Position numbers and translations under genes: made by a program. Positions 1 to 6,087 of a DNA stretch of 6,969 bases are shown here, piece by piece. The stretch spans positions 1 through 6,969 of the forward strand of contig JAJFBJ010000159.1 in assembly GCA_020697375.1 (NCBI GenBank), in the 5' to 3' direction. Under the pieces are notes generated by a model, which worked only from the letters and a program-made list of their open reading frames with translations, searched no databases and was not told the DNA's origin. Source of the stretch: Nitrospira sp. Lineage in GTDB: Bacteria > Nitrospirota > Nitrospiria > Nitrospirales > Nitrospiraceae. How positions within the stretch are numbered: position 1 is the stretch's first letter; every line of letters starts with the position of its first letter.

Positions 1-1026
1 ACCGTCCAGATCGATGACCACGCTGTTCCCCAGGTCGTTGGTCGGGCTCGCGCCGATCAACCCGCGATACCGGTCGTTCCCGCCCAGGTCGATGATCAGC
101 GCGGCGCCCTTGTCGAGATCATAGGTGTTGGCGCCGTGGCCTCCGATCACGATCAACCCGAAGGAAGTCTGTCGGGCCAGGAGCAGGTCGCCGGTGATGC
201 CGGTGATCGAATGGCCGACCGGCTTTTTATTTTGAAAGGCTATTTCCAGCTGTCGCAGAAATTTGCGGTTGCCAAGCCGCGCCAGCTGTTGAGCCGCGGT
301 GATAAGTGATGCGTAGTCCACCTGTTGAACCAGGAGCGTCGCGAATCGCGCGGTCGCTTCGGCGTCCGACAGCCCGGCGGGCGGAGTGATTTGAGGGATG
401 AATTGTTCGACGAGCCGGCCGCCATGCGTGAATAGGAATTCCCGGTCTTGCGGCGACAGATGCCGCAGGGCATGTTCTCGGTCCTGATAGGCCTGTTGGA
501 GGACTTCCATGATGAAGGTGAGAAGATCCTCGGCCGCGAGGGTCACGGGGAATGCGCGGGGGGTCACTTGTGTGCCGGTGCGGTCCATTTCCGCCTCCAG
601 GATGTCGATCACGGCCGGCAAGCCCTCGACTCCCGATTCCGCCGCCTCCGCAGCCAATAGTCCGGCCTTCTCGATCGCCGCGAGTCCGTTCCACGGATCG
701 GCGAGCGCGCGTAGCGCCGGACCGCTCTTGAACTGAGCGATCTTGCCGGCTTGGTCCGCCAGACTCTCGCGTGCGGCCGGGAGATTCCTGTTCAGATTAT
801 TCCGAAGATCCGGTTCGACAAGTTCATGCATTCGCGGGATGAGCGCCGATTGTTCCCGGTCCACCGGCCGGCCCGGAGGATTCGTGACGGCAAACAGATG
901 GGAGATTTGAGCGCACCCGCCAAGAATGAGCCAAAGGCCCACTGCCAGGACGAAAAACGCGCGACGGCTCGTGATGCGGAACGAGGATGATGTCAGAGAA
1001 ATGGGAAACGATGCGGTTGCGGTCAC
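1..1026 (-). CDS. Putative envelope lipoprotein with C-terminal DLGGNDRY-type repeats (3' end outside window)
   Basis: The reading frame is open for 342 codons and runs off the left edge. I chose the GTG at 1026-1024 because a purine-rich GAGAGG (1031-1036) lies 4 nt upstream. No in-frame ATG occurs until codon 66, which would remove the signal sequence. Residues 21-22 are Arg-Arg in a Tat-like SRRAFFV context. A hydrophobic stretch (about 24-37) then leads to the lipobox-like LGGC with Cys38, so the product is probably an exported lipoprotein. Residues 60-280 are mostly helical and Ala/Leu/Glu-rich, with no family I recognise. From about residue 290 the composition changes to Gly/Asp-rich near-repeats (GGHGANTY, then IIDLGGNDRY, then VVIDLDG). 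These resemble the short beta-rich DLGGxDRY repeats of some large exported proteins; the resemblance is from memory. The gene follows the trehalose-phosphate synthase by 36 bp in the same frame and strand, so the two are probably co-transcribed. Function is unknown. Confidence 0.82.
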   Translation of the reverse strand, partial: MTATASFPISLTSSSFRITSRRAFFVLAVGLWLILGGCAQISHLFAVTNPPGRPVDREQSALIPRMHELVEPDLRNNLNRNLPAARESLADQAGKIAQFKSGPALRALADPWNGLAAIEKAGLLAAEAAESGVEGLPAVIDILEAEMDRTGTQVTPRAFPVTLAAEDLLTFIMEVLQQAYQDREHALRHLSPQDREFLFTHGGRLVEQFIPQITPPAGLSDAEATARFATLLVQQVDYASLITAAQQLARLGNRKFLRQLEIAFQNKKPVGHSITGITGDLLLARQTSFGLIVIGGHGANTYDLDKGAALIIDLGGNDRYRGLIGASPTNDLGNSVVIDLDG

Positions 1027-1062
1027 ATACCCTCTCAGCCGTCGAACATGCCGTGGCGCCGA

Positions 1063-2583
1063 CTACACCATAGAGGGACTGTCGTCCTGTGGCAAGAGAC
1101 CCGCGTCCCGCAGGCAGTCATCGGCCCAGGCCAGAATGTCGTGCGCCTGGAGGTATGCCCGCATCCGACGCATCCGCAGCCGGCGTTCTTCAGTAGGCAT
1201 TTCGAGCGCCTGCCGGATGGCATCGGCGACGCCTTCTAGGTCGTAGGGGTTGATGACCAGGGCCTCGGTCAGTTCCTCGGCGGCTCCGGCCATGTGGCTG
1301 ACGAGGAGCACGCCTTTTTCTTCGACCTGACAGGTGACATATTCTTTCGCGACCAGATTCATTCCGTCGTACACCGAACTGACCAGGGCCAGGTCCGCCA
1401 TCCGGTAATAGGCCGCCAAGGTATCGAGTCCGATGCGTCCTTCACGGAATTCGATGGGCCGCCAGCGCGCGGCCTGCCGGCTGCCGGGACGCGAAATGGA
1501 ACCGTAGCGGGCATTGATGTCGTAGACGGTCTCACGAATGAGTTCCCGATAGCTCCGATAGACCTCGACATCGCCCCTGGTCGGCACCGCGATCTGGATG
1601 AAGGTGAATTTCCCGCGATAATGGGGATATTGCTGAAAGAACGCATCGATGGCCCAGAATCGTTTGAGAAGTCCCTTGGTGTAGTCCAGCCGATCGACAC
1701 CAAGCCCGATGCTGGTGTCCGGCTGAAACACGTACAATGTTCGCAGCACCTCCATCGCCCGTTCGATCGGCTGGGACTGTGCCCGTTCCGCCAACCTCGT
1801 AAAGCTCACGCTGATTGGCCTGGCCACGAGGCGCGTGGTATGGCCCCTGTACTCGATGTGCTGTTCGCCAGCCCGCAGGTCCGCTCCCAGGAATTCTTTC
1901 GCGCATTCCACGAAGCAATGCAGGAAGCTCCGCGTCTGGAACATCAGCAGGTCTGAGGCCAGCAGCGACTCGATCAGTTCGCGACGTTGGGGCAGAATGC
2001 GAAAGGCATCGGGACCTGGCCAGGGCGTATGCCAGAACATGGCGATCGGCTGGGTGGGAAGCGATGCCTTGATGAGTCCCGGCAGCAACGCGAGTTGCAG
2101 ATCATGAATCCACAGGAAGCCCGGTTTGCCGTGCAACTCCTCCAGGACGGCTTCCGCAAAGCGGGCGTTCATCGCTTGATAGGCGTGCCAAAACATTTTT
2201 CGATAGGTCACGCGGTCCAGCGTGAGGTGACAGAGCGGCCAGAGCACCTGATTGGCATAGCCCTGATAGCCGCCCTTGACTTCGCTTGCATCCAACCACA
2301 CACGGCGCAACCGGTAGGCCGGATCGTCGGGCGGGACCTCGACCGCCATGTCCTGATCCACGACGTCACGATCCGCTTTGCCGCTGCCCCAGGCGATCCA
2401 TGTGCCGCCAAGACGCCGCATGACCGGATCCAGCGCGGAGATTAGACCGCTTGAGGTATGTTCACAGACCAGGCGATTTTTGACCTGCCGATGTTCATAG
2501 GGTTGGCGGTGCGACACGAGGATAAGGCGGGAGAGTGAAAGGTCGGGCTGGATCTGTTCGAAAGGAGAGGGAGACGTATTCAT
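1063..2583 (-). CDS. otsA: Trehalose-6-phosphate synthase, glycosyltransferase family 20
   Basis: This 506-residue protein transfers glucose from a nucleotide sugar to glucose-6-phosphate to make trehalose-6-phosphate in the cytoplasm. GT20 hallmarks are present in order: SHR (24-26), SSGL (44-47), Tyr106 and LWP with Trp115, HD (160-161), FWHTPWP with His185, VDRLDYTKG (296-304, Arg298 and Lys303), DGMNLVAKE (406-414, Asp406 and Glu414), and AGAAEEL (432-438). These match the E. coli OtsA residues known to bind UDP-glucose and glucose-6-phosphate. Deviations are SHR for SNR, SSGL for GGL, and Tyr405 where OtsA has Arg before Asp-Gly. The length is close to the usual 450-500. The start is ATG at 2583 with AGAGG at 2587-2591. 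No trehalose-phosphate phosphatase is visible in the window. A related activity on another acceptor, such as glucosylglycerol-phosphate synthase, cannot be excluded, but the conserved VDRLDYTKG and overall pattern fit trehalose-6-phosphate synthase better. Confidence 0.93.
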   Translation of the reverse strand: MNTSPSPFEQIQPDLSLSRLILVSHRQPYEHRQVKNRLVCEHTSSGLISALDPVMRRLGGTWIAWGSGKADRDVVDQDMAVEVPPDDPAYRLRRVWLDASEVKGGYQGYANQVLWPLCHLTLDRVTYRKMFWHAYQAMNARFAEAVLEELHGKPGFLWIHDLQLALLPGLIKASLPTQPIAMFWHTPWPGPDAFRILPQRRELIESLLASDLLMFQTRSFLHCFVECAKEFLGADLRAGEQHIEYRGHTTRLVARPISVSFTRLAERAQSQPIERAMEVLRTLYVFQPDTSIGLGVDRLDYTKGLLKRFWAIDAFFQQYPHYRGKFTFIQIAVPTRGDVEVYRSYRELIRETVYDINARYGSISRPGSRQAARWRPIEFREGRIGLDTLAAYYRMADLALVSSVYDGMNLVAKEYVTCQVEEKGVLLVSHMAGAAEELTEALVINPYDLEGVADAIRQALEMPTEERRLRMRRMRAYLQAHDILAWADDCLRDAGLLPQDDSPSMV

Positions 2584-2642
2584 ACGCCTCTGAACGTCAT
2601 AGGGTGAGTGGGCGACTCGCTTTGCACAGCATCTCTATCTAT

Positions 2643-2671
2643 CTATTAGGACCCTTGCGAAAGTCTGTCAA
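2643..2671 (-). promoter_or_regulatory. Probable sigma-70-type promoter of the otsA operon
   Basis: On the minus strand a perfect -35 box TTGACA (2666-2671) is followed after exactly 17 bp by TAATAG (2643-2648), a weaker -10 match. The promoter begins 16 bp after the methyltransferase stop and would give a leader of roughly 50 nt before the otsA ATG. The -10 end overlaps three copies of TAGA (2634-2645), which would lie at the start of the transcript. The -35 and spacing are seen directly; activity is inferred. Confidence 0.6.
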
Positions 2672-2687
2672 GCCTCTGTTCCAACCA

Positions 2688-3872
2688 TCAGGTCTTTTCC
2701 GCGGCTTGTCTTTCCGGACGCGGCTTCCGATGGCTACCGGCAACCATGCGAAATTCGAACAGCCGGCATTCGATCGCGCCGTTGAACAGCGGGACACGGC
2801 GGGAAGGCGCCAGGCGCAACAGGCCGGGCAATTTCAGATCAGCCGTGAGGATCTGCGCGGTCCAGCCGCAAAACTCTTTCTTGAGGTAATCGCCGAACTG
2901 AGGATAGAAATGTTTCAGGTCCTCGGTTTCTCCCATACGGTGGCCGTAGGGGGGATTCGTGACGAGAAGGCCGGCGTCACCAGGCGCGGGAAGCTTGAGC
3001 GCGTCGCCCTGCCGGAGGGTGACGGCGTCACTGATGCCGGCGATGGACAGATTGGCCTGGATCGACGCGATGGCCTGCGGACTGCGATCGGCCGCGTGGA
3101 TCAGGCCTGGTTCCGCAGGGATTTCCGCGGCGTTCAATTCGTTCCGCACATCGTTCAGGTCCTGCGGGTTGAACGAGAGCAGCTGTTGAAAGCCGAAGCG
3201 CCGGCCGATTCCGGGCGCGATGCGGCGCGCCATCAAACCGGCTTCGATGGCGAAGGTTCCACTGCCGCACATGGGGTCGTACAGGATGGTATCCGGCGTC
3301 CACTTGGCCAGCCGTAAGATTCCGGCCGCGAGGTTCTCCCTGATCGGGGCTTCGCCTGCCGACTTCCGCCAGCCGCGTTTGAACAGCGGGTCCCCCGACG
3401 TATCCAGATAGAACGTGCAGGTCGTGCTATCCAGGTAGGCGGCGATGAGCATATCCGGCTTATGCGTATCCACCGCCGGCCGCTTGCCCCGGGCGTACTG
3501 AAACCGATCGCAGACGGCATCCTTGATACGCAGGGTGACGAAATCCAAACTCTTCAGCGGACAATGGTGGGCGCTCACCTTCACCTTGATGCTCTGCTGC
3601 GTAGTGAACCAATCCTGCCAGCGGACCGCCATGGCCGCGTCGTAGATATCCTGTGCGTCTCGATAGGGTGACTGTGAGATGCGCCAGAGAATGCGGCTGG
3701 CGATGCGGGACTGTAAGTTGACGCGGTAGCAGAGGCCAAGCGTGCCGGAAAAATGCACGCCTCCGGCCGTGGCCTCGATGCCGCAGGCGCCAAGTTCTGC
3801 AAGTTCATCGGCCAGGACCGCTTCGAGCCCGCGAGGGCATGGTGCAAAGAATGCGATGTTTATGTTATCCAT
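2688..3872 (-). CDS. rlmL: THUMP-domain class I SAM-dependent RNA methyltransferase, RlmL/YpsC type
   Basis: This 394-residue enzyme is predicted to methylate N2 of a guanine in 23S rRNA (G2445 in E. coli numbering). The N-terminal FFAPCPRGLE (8-17) and the following 150 residues match the ferredoxin-like plus THUMP RNA-binding region. A conserved linker (GDPLFKRGWRKS, 160-171) leads into the methyltransferase. SAM-binding motif I is DPMCGSGTFAIE (199-210) and catalytic motif IV is TNPPYG (305-310), the N-PP-Y type used for exocyclic amino groups. NGAIECRLFEF (364-374) is the usual C-terminal block. The length matches the single-domain form; E. coli RlmL is longer because it is fused to RlmK. 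The ATG at 3872 is preceded by AGGAG (3875-3879), only 2 nt away, which is close. The gene lies upstream of otsA on the same strand, but otsA has its own promoter. The NUDIX gene diverges from it. The exact target base is inferred from the family. Confidence 0.9.
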   Translation of the reverse strand: MDNINIAFFAPCPRGLEAVLADELAELGACGIEATAGGVHFSGTLGLCYRVNLQSRIASRILWRISQSPYRDAQDIYDAAMAVRWQDWFTTQQSIKVKVSAHHCPLKSLDFVTLRIKDAVCDRFQYARGKRPAVDTHKPDMLIAAYLDSTTCTFYLDTSGDPLFKRGWRKSAGEAPIRENLAAGILRLAKWTPDTILYDPMCGSGTFAIEAGLMARRIAPGIGRRFGFQQLLSFNPQDLNDVRNELNAAEIPAEPGLIHAADRSPQAIASIQANLSIAGISDAVTLRQGDALKLPAPGDAGLLVTNPPYGHRMGETEDLKHFYPQFGDYLKKEFCGWTAQILTADLKLPGLLRLAPSRRVPLFNGAIECRLFEFRMVAGSHRKPRPERQAAEKT

Positions 3873-3902
3873 TTCTCCTAGCCGTTCTTACCGGGAGCCG
3901 GA
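3873..3902. promoter_or_regulatory. 30-bp divergent start region with two ribosome binding sites
   Basis: Only 30 bp separate the start codons of the methyltransferase (minus) and NUDIX (plus) genes. The stretch contains AGGAG for the minus gene (3875-3879) and GGGAG for the plus gene (3893-3897), leaving no room for two complete promoters. Each promoter must therefore overlap the beginning of the opposite gene. I see no convincing -35/-10 pair for either. Confidence 0.6.
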
Positions 3903-4445
3903 ATGAAGTTTTGCTGTGAATGTGGATCCGGGCTATCCAAAAAAATTCCGCCCGGCGACAATCTGCCGCGATTCGTCTGCGATATCTGCCAGGCCGTCCA
4001 TTACCAAAATCCGAAAATCGTCGCGGGCTGCATCCCTGAATGGGAAGACAGGATCCTGCTCTGCCGTCGGGCGATCGAGCCGCGCACGGGCCATTGGACC
4101 TTTCCCGCCGGGTTCATGGAGATCGGAGAGAGCATCGAGCAGGCAGCGGTCCGCGAAACCTTCGAAGAGGCCCATGCCGAGGTGGAGATTACTTCTCTCT
4201 ATGCGGTCTTGAGCCTGCCCAGGATCAGTCAAGTTCATATGGTCTTTCGCGGGGTGATGCGCACCGCGGAATTCAAGCCCGGCACGGAGAGCCTCGACGT
4301 GCAATTGTTCGCGCTCGCCGACATTCCCTGGGACGATCTGGCGTTCCCGGTGGTGCGCGAAGCGTTGGAGCGCTACGTCGAAGACGTCACAAGCGGCAAT
4401 TTCTCCATCCATTTAGGCAGCGTCTTCCCTCAGATGAAATCGTAA
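3903..4445 (+). CDS. NUDIX hydrolase with N-terminal zinc ribbon
   Basis: This 180-residue protein is predicted to hydrolyse a nucleoside diphosphate linked to another moiety, such as ADP-ribose or a dinucleotide, in the cytoplasm. The N terminus carries a zinc ribbon with Cys4-x2-Cys7 and Cys26-x2-Cys29, followed by HYQNPKIVAGCIPEWEDR (33-50), typical of the NudC-like/COG1051 group. The Nudix box starts at Gly70 with Glu76, Arg84-Glu85 and the metal-binding Glu88-Glu89. Thr86 and His91 replace the usual aliphatic residue and Gly; RET-x-EEA is, as far as I recall, common in this subgroup. Length is normal. The start ATG at 3903 has GGGAG 5 nt upstream. It diverges from the rRNA methyltransferase and converges on the toxin-antitoxin operon. 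The substrate cannot be told from sequence, and the NADH-specific motif of true NudC is not evident. Confidence 0.9.
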   Translation: MKFCCECGSGLSKKIPPGDNLPRFVCDICQAVHYQNPKIVAGCIPEWEDRILLCRRAIEPRTGHWTFPAGFMEIGESIEQAAVRETFEEAHAEVEITSLYAVLSLPRISQVHMVFRGVMRTAEFKPGTESLDVQLFALADIPWDDLAFPVVREALERYVEDVTSGNFSIHLGSVFPQMKS

Positions 4446-4552
4446 GCAGCCATCCGTGCAGTCTGTAGCTTTGCTCCGCAGGATAGTCAAACAGTAGTCG
4501 GCCGATTCTTTCACCATCCGGGTCGTCACGAAATCGCGTAGTCGCGTCGCGA

Positions 4553-4630
4553 GACGGGCGCGTGGAGCCGTGAAGGCCCGAGGCATACTGAACAGTATGT
4601 TGAGGGGCTGAGCGGCGAGCCCGCCCGCCT
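4553..4630. repeat. Imperfect palindrome in the convergent intergenic region
   Basis: The arms are perfectly complementary at the centre: CATACTG (4584-4590), loop AA, CAGTATG (4593-4599). They continue as a weaker, GC-rich inverted repeat to about 4553 on the left and 4630 on the right; CGGGCG on the left faces CGCCCG on the right. It sits between the ends of the convergent NUDIX and HesB-like genes. From memory, similar CATACTG..CAGTATG elements recur between genes in Nitrospira-type genomes, so this may be a dispersed REP-like repeat or a two-way transcription stop. Multiplicity cannot be tested here. Confidence 0.55.
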
Positions 4631-4656
4631 GCACTCTCCAGAAACCCAGTGCAGGC
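4627..4656. terminator. Hairpin, possible terminator between convergent genes
   Basis: GCCTGCACT (4627-4635) pairs perfectly with AGTGCAGGC (4648-4656) across a 12-nt loop. No T-run follows on either strand, so it is not a standard intrinsic terminator. Its place between two convergent transcription units favours a role in ending transcripts, or it may simply be the flank of the neighbouring palindrome. Confidence 0.35.
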
Positions 4657-4694
4657 TTGTCGCAGCAGCGAATCCGCGATTGCAGTAGACCGGG

Positions 4695-5000
4695 TTAGTT
4701 GTTGCTTGGCATGATAAGCCCCAGCTCATTTCCCGGCGGATGCACGAACGTGAATCCTTTTTCCTGATAGTCCACCGTCATTCCGTTTGTGCGGTGCACG
4801 CTCGTCCGATCCAGGGCGATCGTCAACCCTTCGATATGCTGCACTTCATCCTCTTCCTGAGCGGCCGATTCCAGCGTGATCGACAGGGAAAGACGTTGCT
4901 CGTCGAGGTCGCGCAATGTGATCCGCACCACCGGATCTTCCGGATGTTCCTCGATCAGCTCGCGCAATCGCTCGATGGCGGCCCAGGTCAGGTTCAGCAT
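4695..5000 (-). CDS. HesB/IscA-fold protein without cysteines
   Basis: This 101-residue protein follows the outline of A-type iron-sulfur carriers. An N-terminal helix (TWAAIERLRELIEE, 5-18) is followed by a beta strand (VVRITLRDL, 24-32), a second strand (LSLSITLE, 37-44), an acidic turn (EEDEVQ, 49-54), then GLTIALDRTSV (58-68) and MTVDYQEKGFTFVHP (74-88). In true carriers one cysteine lies in the Gly-rich loop near residue 34 and two more in a C-terminal CxC. This protein has no cysteine at all, so it cannot hold a cluster by the known mechanism. It is the last gene of a trio: its ATG is 2 bp after the toxin stop, and no purine-rich binding site is visible, so translation probably depends on coupling to the toxin gene. 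The role is unknown. The family assignment rests on pattern and length and is moderate. Confidence 0.72.
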   Translation of the reverse strand: MLNLTWAAIERLRELIEEHPEDPVVRITLRDLDEQRLSLSITLESAAQEEDEVQHIEGLTIALDRTSVHRTNGMTVDYQEKGFTFVHPPGNELGLIMPSNN

Positions 5001-5002
5001 GG

Positions 5003-5272
5003 TTAGGAGAGCCGGTTTGCCGGCGCTATGTGATGGATATGGTGAATGTCCAAAAGCTGTTCCGCCCGGTCGATGGAATAAAAAATCCGCCAGTCCCCCA
5101 CGGCATATTTATGGATGCCGGGCAAATCGTCAGCAACCGGTTCATGGCGCAGGTTTTCCACGTTGGAAGCGAGCCATTTCGTCTTGTCGAACAGCCGTTG
5201 CGCCATAGCAGGATCGGCGGCCCTTAGATCGGCCACCACATCAGGCCGGAAGGCTAAACGGAACCAAGCCAT
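5003..5272 (-). CDS. RelE/ParE-superfamily toxin
   Basis: This 89-residue protein has the size and outline of a type II toxin of the RelE/ParE fold. An N-terminal strand (FRLAFRPDVVADL, 4-16) is followed by two helices and the signature LPGIHKYAVGDWRIFY (50-65). Basic and aromatic residues in this signature (Lys55, Arg62, Tyr65) are those expected of this fold. The C-terminal strand is LLDIHHIHHI (73-82). RelE members cut mRNA on the ribosome, while ParE members poison gyrase; the sequence alone does not decide which. The ATG at 5272 directly abuts the antitoxin stop (TAGATG), with GGTGG inside the antitoxin's last codons as a likely binding site. The order antitoxin then toxin with no gap is the classic arrangement. 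The gene appears intact. Confidence 0.87.
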   Translation of the reverse strand: MAWFRLAFRPDVVADLRAADPAMAQRLFDKTKWLASNVENLRHEPVADDLPGIHKYAVGDWRIFYSIDRAEQLLDIHHIHHIAPANRLS

Positions 5273-5491
5273 CTACCACCGCAGGCCGAGCTGGTCGGCC
5301 ACCTGATCGCCCGTCAGGCGCTCGCTCAACGCGAGGGATTGCTTCAGGCGGTCGCGCAGGGATTCGCCGAGGGGAGCGCCGAGATCCGGATCGCCCAGCA
5401 GGGTGCGCAGCCGATCATCGACGATTCCTTCGACCAGACTCTTCAGTTCCGCCAGATTCAAATTGGAAATGGTGGTTGTCGGCTCGGTCAT
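5273..5491 (-). CDS. Antitoxin of the RelE/ParE-type pair
   Basis: This 72-residue protein has an N-terminal segment (NLNLAELKSLVEGIVDDRL, 10-28), then LLGDPD (31-36), an Arg/Leu-rich helix (about 42-58) and the ending DQVADQLGLRW (62-72). I recall the combination LLGDPD plus a terminal VAxxLGLxW from small proteins encoded beside RelE-like toxins, where they neutralise the toxin. No ribbon-helix-helix or HTH DNA-binding domain is obvious, so self-repression of the operon is uncertain. The ATG at 5491 has GAGG (5499-5502) 7 nt upstream. The start codon lies only 19 bp from the palindromic element at 5511-5683, so the operon promoter must be partly or wholly within that element. Confidence 0.8.
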   Translation of the reverse strand: MTEPTTTISNLNLAELKSLVEGIVDDRLRTLLGDPDLGAPLGESLRDRLKQSLALSERLTGDQVADQLGLRW

Positions 5492-5510
5492 GGCATCGCC
5501 TCACAATTTG

Positions 5511-5683
5511 GCAGGATGCTGAAAAAGCCCTCCAGCGTTGTTCTCGCATCACTCAGACCCTCAACGTACCGCCATGGGAAGAGAGCCTGTCTCGGCAGGC
5601 TCAGGGTGGGGCGGGTAAGAATGCCACGCCTCGCCCCCTCGCATTGCTGCGGCCGCGCTGGACGGCCTTTTTGAGCATCCTGC
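5511..5683. repeat. 173-bp element with long terminal inverted repeats, MITE-like
   Basis: The left end (5511-5537, beginning GCAGGATGCTGAAAAAG) is nearly the reverse complement of the right end (5656-5683, ending TTTTTGAGCATCCTGC). About 27 bp match with one gap and a few mismatches. Inside is a second perfect hairpin, GAGCCTG (5583-5589) with CAGGCTC (5596-5602). No protein with recognisable features is encoded. I recall closely similar elements in many intergenic spots of Nitrospira genomes, which would make this a non-autonomous mobile element or a large REP. No target-site duplication is obvious at the edges. Confidence 0.72.
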
Positions 5684-5731
5684 TGGTTCATATTCTATGG
5701 TCCTAGATTTGGCAACCATTGAGTCTCAGGC

Positions 5732-5756
5732 GGCGCCGGAATAGTTTTTCCGCGCC
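5732..5756. other. Bulged hairpin
   Basis: GGCG-C-CGGAA (5732-5741) pairs with TTCCG-CGCC (5748-5756), giving nine pairs with one bulged base around a 6-nt loop. No T-run follows on either strand. It lies downstream of the decayed toxin gene on that gene's strand and may be a relic of its terminator. Function is uncertain. Confidence 0.3.
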
Positions 5757-5841
5757 TCTACGAAAGCATACGGGGCTCGTCTCGCCGATTGCAAGACAGG
5801 AGAGATAAGCGCTGATAGGTGCAGAAGCAAGAAGGGTTGCC

Positions 5842-6087
5842 GAAAGCCGACGAGTGCCGATGATTCGTCAAAAGGGCTTAAACAAGGGAAGGCCCGGAAC
5901 TGAGTGACCTCTAAATATGGGACTGCGAGGAGACCCTCTGTCAGCTCATCACGCTCCTGATGAGACCGGCATCCCTGAAGCAATTGAGCCGGAACGATGC
6001 CGACCAAGGCCACGTCGTCGGCATCGATCAGCAAGTCGAGTGTCTGCTTTTCACGGGAATTTTTCCGTCGGTGGTCCTCAAGAAACG
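5842..6087 (-). pseudogene. Decayed PIN-domain toxin (VapC type)
   Basis: In one minus-strand frame, 6087-5900 encodes a stretch that reads as the middle of a VapC PIN domain, including TFLEDHRRKN, TLDLLIDADDVALVGIV, LLQGCRSHQERDEL and AVPYLEV. The N-terminal strand with the first catalytic Asp (the usual VDTSVW) is missing upstream, where the frame continues into unrelated sequence. The usual catalytic Glu of the AEVLQG motif is Gln here (AQLLQG). After LEVTQ the similarity stops. It resumes 22 nt later in another frame as ALLTNHRHSSAF (5877-5842), resembling the family's C-terminal LLTNDRHF. The roughly 45 residues normally between these blocks are absent. VapC cuts RNA, but this copy should be dead. 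No VapB remnant was found upstream. The middle block is convincing; the C-terminal fragment is more tentative. Confidence 0.68.

Noticed and set aside
227..694. Minus-strand ORF of 155 codons rich in Gly and Arg
   Set aside because: It is an out-of-frame reading of the lipoprotein gene, whose own frame is open for 342 codons with a signal sequence and a binding site.
1294..1956. Plus-strand ORF of 220 codons
   Set aside because: It is antisense to otsA, which carries every GT20 motif. Long antisense frames are expected in GC-rich coding DNA.
2535..3317. Plus-strand ORF of 260 codons
   Set aside because: It is antisense to the rRNA methyltransferase and to the otsA promoter region, and shows no recognisable domain.
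4413..4634. Minus-strand ORF of 73 codons in the convergent gap
   Set aside because: It overlaps the end of the NUDIX gene and the palindrome. It is more likely a chance reading through a repeat than a gene.
5726..6034. Minus-strand ORF of 102 codons as an intact small protein
   Set aside because: Only its first 45 codons match a PIN domain, and the match also extends upstream of the nominal start. The rest is off-frame sequence, so it is described as a pseudogene.
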